From Kiritimatiellia bacterium (lineage in GTDB: Bacteria > Verrucomicrobiota > Kiritimatiellia > RFP12 > UBA3636): a DNA stretch of 6,061 nucleotides. The position numbers and the translations under genes are program-made. Location of the stretch: assembly GCA_017450425.1 (NCBI GenBank), contig JAFSUV010000246.1, positions 1 to 6,061 on the forward strand, given 5' to 3'. Below the pieces are notes generated by a model. That model was given only the letters and a program-made list of their open reading frames with translations, was not told where the DNA came from and ran no database searches. This document shows, piece by piece, positions 1 through 5,300 of this stretch; position 1 is the first letter of the stretch, and each line of letters opens with the position of its first letter.

Positions 1-79
1 CGCCGCGCGCGCGGCGGCCGAAAAGGCCGCCGCCGAAGCCGCCGCCCGCCACGCCGCCGAAGCGCGGGCGAAAGCGTAG
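1..79 (+). CDS. C-terminal tail of an alanine-rich helical protein (5' partial)
   Basis: Only the last 25 codons are present, read in the frame starting at base 2 and ending with TAG at 77-79. The tail consists almost only of Ala, Glu, Lys and Arg (blocks such as AAAEKAAAEAAARHAAEA), a composition typical of a long charged alanine-rich helix as in TolA-like or coiled-coil regions. The regular spacing of Glu/Lys/Arg among Ala and a stop placed inside a hairpin argue that it is a real gene end. GC-rich DNA can produce Ala-rich reading by chance, so the call stays moderate. No function can be assigned from this fragment. The gene converges on the minus-strand operon to its right, with 25 bases between the two stop codons. 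Confidence 0.5.
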   Translation, partial: AARAAAEKAAAEAAARHAAEARAKA

Positions 80-108
80 CAAAGCGGTTGCGGCCGCCGC
101 TTTGCTAC
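76..108. terminator. Bidirectional hairpin terminator between convergent genes
   Basis: GTAGCAAAGCGG at 76-87 and its exact reverse complement CCGCTTTGCTAC at 97-108 form a perfect 12-bp stem around a 9-base loop. The hairpin lies between two convergent genes and contains both stop codons: TAG at 77-79 on the plus strand, and TAG on the minus strand (107-105). No clear T-run follows on either side, so it is not a textbook intrinsic terminator. It may work as a bidirectional terminator or as a 3'-end stabilising hairpin for both mRNAs. Confidence 0.6.
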
Positions 109-920
109 AGCCAGTTCGGATCGATCACGACTGAAACCGGGGCGTCGCCCGCCCCGGCGCCTTCCGCCGATGCGGCCGGGATGAAATCCGGATGCACCCG
201 GAACATCCCCGCCTCGGCCACGAGGTCGTCGGGCGTGTTGTAGATGCGATCCTCGCCGGCGCTCCTGAAATCCGGGATCTCCAAATCGCCCGCCGCCGGG
301 ATGTACGCAAACGGCCTGTTCCAGCCGTCGTTGCCGAGTCCGCTCAAATACGGCCCGTTCCAGCCGGATGCGCCGGGATTGACGCCGAGCGCGGCAAGTC
401 CGCCCTCCCGGAGCGTCGGATAATGCCCGGTGTCGATGCTGTAGTGCTTCAGCGCCATCGCCGCGATGGCGATGACGTTGGTCGTCCAGGCCGTGTTGTC
501 GCGTCCCGGAGCCGTGCCCGGCGCCGCCCGGCGCGAGGCGCCTACGAGCGCCGCGCCGAGAAACAGCATGAACAGCGCCGCGACGAGCCACCCGGCCCGG
601 CTGGCGCGTTCGCCGCCTGCGCGCGGCCCGAGCTCCCGCAACGCCTTGTCGCGGGCTTTCGCGATCTTTTCCTTCGCTTCGCGCCTCAGCGCCATGTCCT
701 TCGGGGCGAACCCCGGCGGCGGTCGCAAAACCTTGCCGCACGCCGGGCAGCGCAGCCCCTCCGGGGGCCATGAAACAGGCGCCGCGCAGTAGGGGCACCG
801 CAGACGCTTGCGCTCCAACTGCGGCAGGATCGGTTCCGTGCGCCGGCGCGGAAGCCGGATCTCCGAAACGGGACGCCTTTTCGGCAGTTTCGGCCGCGTT
901 CCCGGATCCGTGCCGTTCAT
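105..920 (-). CDS. Zinc-ribbon, single-TM membrane protein with GspG-like C-terminal domain
   Basis: The protein has 271 residues. The ATG at 920 overlaps the hisI stop as ATGA, which selects this start over the longer open frame. After a basic N-terminus, Cys42-x2-Cys45-x12-Cys58-x2-Cys61 forms a rubredoxin-type zinc ribbon. A very basic helical stretch follows (about 74-108), then one transmembrane segment (about 110-129). Residues about 157-236 match the soluble part of type II secretion pseudopilins (GspG): an HYSIDTGHYPT-type helix end, a GPYL motif, a WNRPFAY motif, and an SAGEDRIYNTPDD loop resembling the GspG calcium loop. The prepilin-peptidase site (Gly before Phe-Thr-Leu-x-Glu) is absent and the membrane segment is internal, so this is unlikely to be a processed pilin. 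Predicted topology is ribbon in the cytoplasm and GspG-like domain outside. Its role is unknown. It is the last gene of the rubredoxin-hisI operon. Confidence 0.85.
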   Translation of the reverse strand: MNGTDPGTRPKLPKRRPVSEIRLPRRRTEPILPQLERKRLRCPYCAAPVSWPPEGLRCPACGKVLRPPPGFAPKDMALRREAKEKIAKARDKALRELGPRAGGERASRAGWLVAALFMLFLGAALVGASRRAAPGTAPGRDNTAWTTNVIAIAAMALKHYSIDTGHYPTLREGGLAALGVNPGASGWNGPYLSGLGNDGWNRPFAYIPAAGDLEIPDFRSAGEDRIYNTPDDLVAEAGMFRVHPDFIPAASAEGAGAGDAPVSVVIDPNWL

Positions 921-1336
921 TCGGCAAGCGCACCCGTGCCGAAATCGATCCGGCGGTAAAAACACGACGCGCGCGGGGCGCCCGAAGCGTCGCGCGTGTG
1001 GCAAATGCCGTGCGAAGCGCCTTCGGGCCACGGCCTGACGAGGTAGAGCAGCGAATTCTGCTCGCAATTCACGCGCGCTTCGACGAGCTCGAAGCGGCAC
1101 CCCGACGTAGCCCCCTTTTCCCACCGTTCCCGCCGCGAAGTGCTGTAAAGCACCAGACGGCGGCTGGCGAACGATTCGCGCATCGCCTCTTCGTCCGTGT
1201 ACGCGACGAGGAGCACCTCGCGGGAAACCGCGTGCTGCACCACCACCGGCACGACTCCGCCCACGCCGTCAAGCTTGGAAAAGTCGAGCGACAGCTGCGA
1301 ACCCTCTTCGATTCGCCGTTTGTCGGCGCTTGTCAC
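917..1336 (-). CDS. hisI: Phosphoribosyl-AMP cyclohydrolase (HisI), divergent metal site
   Basis: HisI opens the adenine ring of phosphoribosyl-AMP in the third step of histidine synthesis, in the cytoplasm. The start is GTG at 1336, overlapping the rubredoxin stop as GTGA, giving 139 residues, a normal length for a stand-alone HisI. An upstream ATG at 1378 would overlap rubredoxin by 46 bases and adds nothing conserved. Family features visible are LDFSKLDG (17-24), VVPVVVQ (28-34), LLVAYTDEEAM (42-52), a W-x-KG-x-TSG core (72-79), CHT (112-114) and SCFYRR (124-129). The three conserved cysteines are present (91, 112, 125). The Asp-Cys-Asp-x-Asp magnesium motif reads Asn90-Cys91-Glu92-x-Asn94, and Cys112 to Cys125 is 13 residues instead of the usual 7. 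No HisE domain is fused and no other his gene is in view. It may be a divergent true HisI or a paralogue with altered chemistry. Confidence 0.85.
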   Translation of the reverse strand: MTSADKRRIEEGSQLSLDFSKLDGVGGVVPVVVQHAVSREVLLVAYTDEEAMRESFASRRLVLYSTSRRERWEKGATSGCRFELVEARVNCEQNSLLYLVRPWPEGASHGICHTRDASGAPRASCFYRRIDFGTGALAE

Positions 1337-1491
1337 TCTTCGGCGAATTCGCTCTTCGGCACCGCGCAGAGCGGGCATTGCCAGGTTTCCGGCAGATCTT
1401 CGAACGCCGTTCCGGGGGCAATCCCGGCTTCCGGGTCGCCAATCTCGGGATCGTAAACATAACCGCAGGTCTTGCAGACGTATTTTTTCAT
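1333..1491 (-). CDS. Rubredoxin
   Basis: This is a 52-residue one-iron electron carrier of the cytoplasm, used by anaerobes to pass electrons to oxygen- and peroxide-detoxifying enzymes and other reductases. The full family signature is present: Cys6-x2-Cys9-Gly-Tyr with YVYDP following, the GDPEAGIAPGTAFEDLP core, Trp37, and Cys39-Pro-Leu-Cys42. The four cysteines are the iron ligands. The length is exactly typical. The ATG at 1491 begins MKKYVCKTCGY, the standard rubredoxin N-terminus. A GTG at 1527 in the same frame would lie upstream of the predicted transcription start and adds residues foreign to the family. It is the first gene of the three-gene operon, and its TGA overlaps the hisI start codon. 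No obvious Shine-Dalgarno sequence precedes it. Confidence 0.96.
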   Translation of the reverse strand: MKKYVCKTCGYVYDPEIGDPEAGIAPGTAFEDLPETWQCPLCAVPKSEFAEE

Positions 1492-1529
1492 GATGTGACA
1501 GTTGCAGTGTTTTGTGGACAACGCCACCG

Positions 1530-1559
1530 ATTCTAAAAAAGAAGCCGCCCCCTCGTCAA
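1530..1559 (-). promoter_or_regulatory. Sigma70-type promoter for the rubredoxin-hisI operon
   Basis: On the minus strand, TTGACG (1559-1554) and TAGAAT (1535-1530) each match the -35 and -10 consensus at five of six bases and are 18 bp apart. Transcription would begin near 1523, giving an untranslated leader of about 32 bases before the rubredoxin ATG at 1491. The position, match quality and orientation fit the operon. Confidence 0.6.
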
Positions 1560-1624
1560 CCCCCCATCCGCCCTCCCGCCGCTATCGCTCAAAAACGGGG
1601 GATAAGGCGCATTGCAATCCGCTC

Positions 1625-1653
1625 TTGTTTTTTTGTGCGCGATGGCATACCAT
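1625..1653 (+). promoter_or_regulatory. Possible weak promoter for the 194-residue protein and RHS gene
   Basis: TTGTTT (1625-1630) and TACCAT (1648-1653) are 17 bp apart in the divergent intergenic region. The matches to sigma70 consensus are modest (about three and four of six). This is the best plus-strand candidate seen between the divergent genes, with start near 1660 and a leader of roughly 65 bases. The T-rich spacer and position are the main support; it could be fortuitous. Confidence 0.25.
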
Positions 1654-1727
1654 TTTGCGCATGAGGCGGTTGTCCATTCGCGTCCGCCGCCTTTGTCCGT
1701 CTGACGAAACCGTTGGTTTGCTTCACC

Positions 1728-2312
1728 ATGACTGAGGTCATTGGCCTAATTGCCGCCTTTGCCGCGTGCGCTGTCCCGGCGTTTGGAGCGACGGTACAGC
1801 TGCCGGACGCGCCGGCTTCGGAGTTTGCCGATACGGAAAGCGTCACGAACGCCACCCTCGGCGCGGCGGCGCTTGCCGACGCCAGGCTGTTCACCGGGAG
1901 CGTCACGCTCGATGCCACCGTGTCGAACGCCGTGGAAGTCGCGTTTGGGGTAGCGTCCGCAGACGGCGGCGGGCTGCGTCCCGGCGAGGAGACCTTCGCG
2001 GTTGGCTGGGACGGCGGCCGGTGGTTCATTGCCTCGGCGACGAACCGCGTCGAATCGGCCGAGATCGTCGATCCGGCGCGGCGCACGCTCTCGCTCTCGA
2101 TGCGGATTTCGGCATTCGGCTCGCCGCATGATCTCGCCGTTTCCGCCGAAGGGGACGGCGCGGCGTTCGGCGCCCTTTGCGCCTCTGCGCCCGAATGGCT
2201 GTTTTCAAGAGGCTGGAACGCCGCGCGGCTGACGGTTCGCGGCATCGACCCGACCGGGGAATCGGTTTCCGTTCGCTTTGCGACCGATCCCGGCACATTC
2301 ATCATCCGCTGA
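1728..2312 (+). CDS. Small exported beta-rich protein of unknown family, paired with RHS gene
   Basis: The protein has 194 residues if started at ATG 1728. In-frame TTG (1713) and CTG (1701) would add 5 to 9 residues, and no clear Shine-Dalgarno sequence decides between them. Residues about 4-20 (VIGLIAAFAACAVPAFG) look like the hydrophobic core of a signal peptide with an Ala-Phe-Gly cleavage site after residue 20, though the n-region lacks the usual positive charge. The mature part alternates hydrophobic and Ser/Thr/Asp residues and has several FAVGWDGGRWFIA-type strands, suggesting an extracellular beta-sandwich. It has few cysteines and no catalytic motif I recognise. Only four bases separate its stop from the next start, so it is almost certainly co-transcribed and probably translationally coupled with the giant RHS gene. 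A cell-envelope or accessory role for that partner is an inference from context. Confidence 0.75.
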   Translation: MTEVIGLIAAFAACAVPAFGATVQLPDAPASEFADTESVTNATLGAAALADARLFTGSVTLDATVSNAVEVAFGVASADGGGLRPGEETFAVGWDGGRWFIASATNRVESAEIVDPARRTLSLSMRISAFGSPHDLAVSAEGDGAAFGALCASAPEWLFSRGWNAARLTVRGIDPTGESVSVRFATDPGTFIIR

Positions 2313-2316
2313 AGCC

Positions 2317-5300
2317 ATGGTGGACTTCGCCGAGCCTCAAGCGCAAGCGACGCTCTTCGGCGTGGCGCTGACCGGCATGTGGTTTGCCGTCTTTGCCTCG
2401 TTGCTCGTGCTGCGGAGCGGGGTTTTAAGGCACTTGGCGTCAAGGATGCGCCGCGCCTCGTATCCGTCGCGCATTGTCGCCGCCGCGCTTTTCGCCGCCG
2501 CCGTCGCCGTCGGCGGCTCAAAGCCCGGCGGGTCGCAGCCGACAAGGAGCCTGTCACCGGCCCCGTCCGTCGATTCGCTGACAGAAGCCGACATCGCCCG
2601 CGGTTTCGTCCTCTCCCGCGTCGGCACGGACGAAGTCCATTCCTTCGCCCCCCCGCCCGGCGCCACCGTCTGCGAGCGCTGGCAGCGCACCGGTTCGGCG
2701 ACCGGCTGGACGCCCGTTGCCACCAATGCGGCGGACTGGGCCTTCCCCGTCGGCACGAACCTCGTCTCCGCCTTCCGCGTCTTCGCCTTCGGCCGAATCG
2801 ACCCGTTCGTCCCGGCGGGCGACGCCCTCGTTTCCACGGACAACTGGTTCTCCCCGTTCGAGGCCACGCTCGGAATCGTCCCCGCCGCGAACTGGCCGCT
2901 CTTGCCCGAAACCGCCGTGCCCTCCCGCTTCTGGCACCGCTTCACCCCCTCGAACACACTGCTCCTCACGTGGCAAAACGCCCTCCTCGACCGCTCCACC
3001 AACGCTCCCGTCTCCTTCCAGGCCGAGCTCCGCCCGTCGGGCGCGTTCGTCTTCCGCTACGACCTTTGCGACTCTGCGGCTCTGCGTGAGATGAAAATCG
3101 GAGCATCATTCGGCGGAAACGCCTGGACCACAAGCACCATCCCCGCCGCCGTCACTTCTCTCTCCTTCGTCCCGGTCTCCTGCGCAGACCTCGAAAACCC
3201 CGACCGCGACGGCGACGGCGTTTCCACCGCCGACGAAATTTTCCGCTACGGCACCGACCCGGATCTCCCGGACACGGATCTTGACGGCATTCCGGACGGC
3301 GCTGAAATCCCCCTCGGCCCAAACCCGCTGACCCGCGACACGGATTCCGACGGCCTCGTCGATGGCTCCGACCCCGACCCGCTCGCCGCGACACCCCTCT
3401 CCGACCTGGACTGCGACTCCATCCCCGACGCCTACGAGCAGTTCTGGTTCGGCGGGACGAATGCCGTCGATGACGCCGGCGCGCGCGACGGAACGGGCTT
3501 TACGCTCCGGCTCAAACTTGCCGCCGGCTTCGACCCGACGGCGGCACCATCCACCGCCGCAACCGCCTTCACGAACCAGATCGTCTCCTGGAAGCTCTGG
3601 GACGGCTTCGCGCTCGACGGCGACGCGCTTGCGGCCGCAGGGACGAACCTCGTCTTCGAGCGCTCATTCGCCATCAACCGCACCTCGGCGTGGCAGCAGT
3701 TCTTCCTCTCCTCCTCCCCGACCAGCGCCGCCCCGTGGGAAATTCACGGCGGTGCGCTCGAATGGGAAGACTCCTCCGGCGCGTCCGGCGCTTTCCTCCG
3801 CTCGCCGTTCACCGACAGCGTCCGCCTCCCGCTCGCCGGCGACGCCGTCGAAAGCCTGACGCTGCGGCTCCGCGCAACTGGCGAAACCCCGTTCGCCTCC
3901 CCGCGCCCGGTCTATCTTGTGGCATGGGCGCCGCACATCGAAGTCCAGACCGGCCAGACCATCCAGCTTGCGTCCGGGCGTCTGGTGTCCATCCTTACCG
4001 ACGGATCGGCCTCCGCCGCCGAGGTTCTCATCGACCGCTCGCACCGCCCATGCCGCGCCCCGCTGTCGGCGGAGGAAACCGATTTGTCCGTCCTGGAAGG
4101 CATCGCGGACGAAACGAATGGCGAAGTCTGGTATTCCGGGGACATCAACGGCGGCGCGTTCCACACATACCGCCCCGGCGTTTTTTCCATCCCCGACCTC
4201 CGCCCGGAGACCCCGTCGCCGCCCCTTCTGCGCGCCGGGGCGAAGTCCGGCGGCGCCGGCGCCGGCCACGATGTCCTGAGCCTTTCGCCGCGCGTCTGGT
4301 TCGGCGGAAGCAGATGCTACGTAGGCGGCGTATCCTACGATTGGCGCGGCGGCGCATACGGGATCGACAGCGGCTACCCCCTCGACACGCCATGCCTGCG
4401 GCGCGGGTGGGAGCAGGACGCCGCAGGCGGCATTGCGTGCACCTGCACATACGGCGTGGACGCCGGGATAGGCCCGTCCGCGCCGGACTATCTCGAAACG
4501 TCCTGCTCGGTCGATGGCAGCGTCTGCACCGGCGAAATCCGCGTCGGCGGCGTGCTCGTCTGGTCTGAAACCGCCACCCACTGCCACGACGAAAACTGCG
4601 AGTATGGCGACATCTCCCGGCTGGACGAATGCGGCGGATGCCAGGACGGCTGCGCCAACGGGAACTGCGACGCCGTCGAAGGCGCGTCCCTGGGGTCGCT
4701 CAAGTTCCGCATCCCGCTCGGCACCCCCCGCAAGGGCCAGGTTTCCGGCTTCGCATGGTTTGAGGCGGACGACCCCGTCGCCATCACGCCGTCGCTCTTT
4801 TCAGTCCTCGCCCGCTCCGACTCCACCGTTTCCGACACGTGGTCCGGCGCCTCGCGCCGCATCGTCTGCTCCGACGCGCGCGGCCGCGACCTGACAGTCG
4901 CCCCGGTTGAAAACGGCGTCCGCGTCACGATCCGCACCACCGCCACACAGGCGCTGGAACACACGTGGGACATCGTGAACGCCGGCGGCTCCACTTCCCG
5001 AATCCGCCTTGTCAAGACCAGCCGCCTCGGCAACACCATGGAGGACTGGACGTTCACCCGCGACGACTACGGCGTATGGACGCGCCTGGACAACATCGCC
5101 CGGCTTTCCGAAACGCTGGAATCATACGACGGAATGCCATACGGCGGCGGCAAAGTCGAGTGGCGGACGATCCGCGACGCCGACGGCGCGTTTCTGGGGG
5201 AGACGGCAACGTATTCGGCCATTGTCGGCGAATGCGACAACGCGGTCATGCGCGAAACGTATTTTGCCGAAAACACCGGGAGCGCCACGCATTGGCGCTC

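Noticed and set aside
1..16. Perfect 16-bp palindrome of C and G only
   Set aside because: It is produced by GCG/GCC codons in an alanine-rich tail; low complexity makes chance the simplest explanation.
1492..1527. GTG start at 1527 for rubredoxin
   Set aside because: It lies upstream of the predicted transcription start and would add 12 residues absent from typical rubredoxins; ATG 1491 gives the standard N-terminus.
1611..1618. ATTGCAAT palindrome in the divergent region as an operator
   Set aside because: Eight bases with no second copy or known regulator nearby is too little to support a binding site.
1661..1735. Short plus-strand frame (MRRLSIRVRR..., 24 codons) whose TGA overlaps the next ATG as ATGACTGA
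   Set aside because: It could be a leader peptide coupled to the 194-residue gene, but it has no Shine-Dalgarno sequence and no attenuator-like codon run or hairpin, so it is not supported.
1589..2557. Minus-strand open frame of 322 codons across the divergent region
   Set aside because: It runs antisense to the 194-residue gene and the RHS start, begins with Arg-rich low-complexity sequence, and has no family signature.
2648..2654. Run of seven C within the RHS gene, a possible phase-variation slippage site
   Set aside because: Seven C is short for slippage control, is expected in GC-rich Pro codons, and the frame continues intact on both sides.
3664..4587. Long minus-strand open frame of 307 codons inside the RHS gene
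   Set aside because: It lies opposite the better-supported modular coding frame, its composition is that of antisense GC-rich sequence (Gly, Arg, Ala runs), and it shows no recognisable motif.
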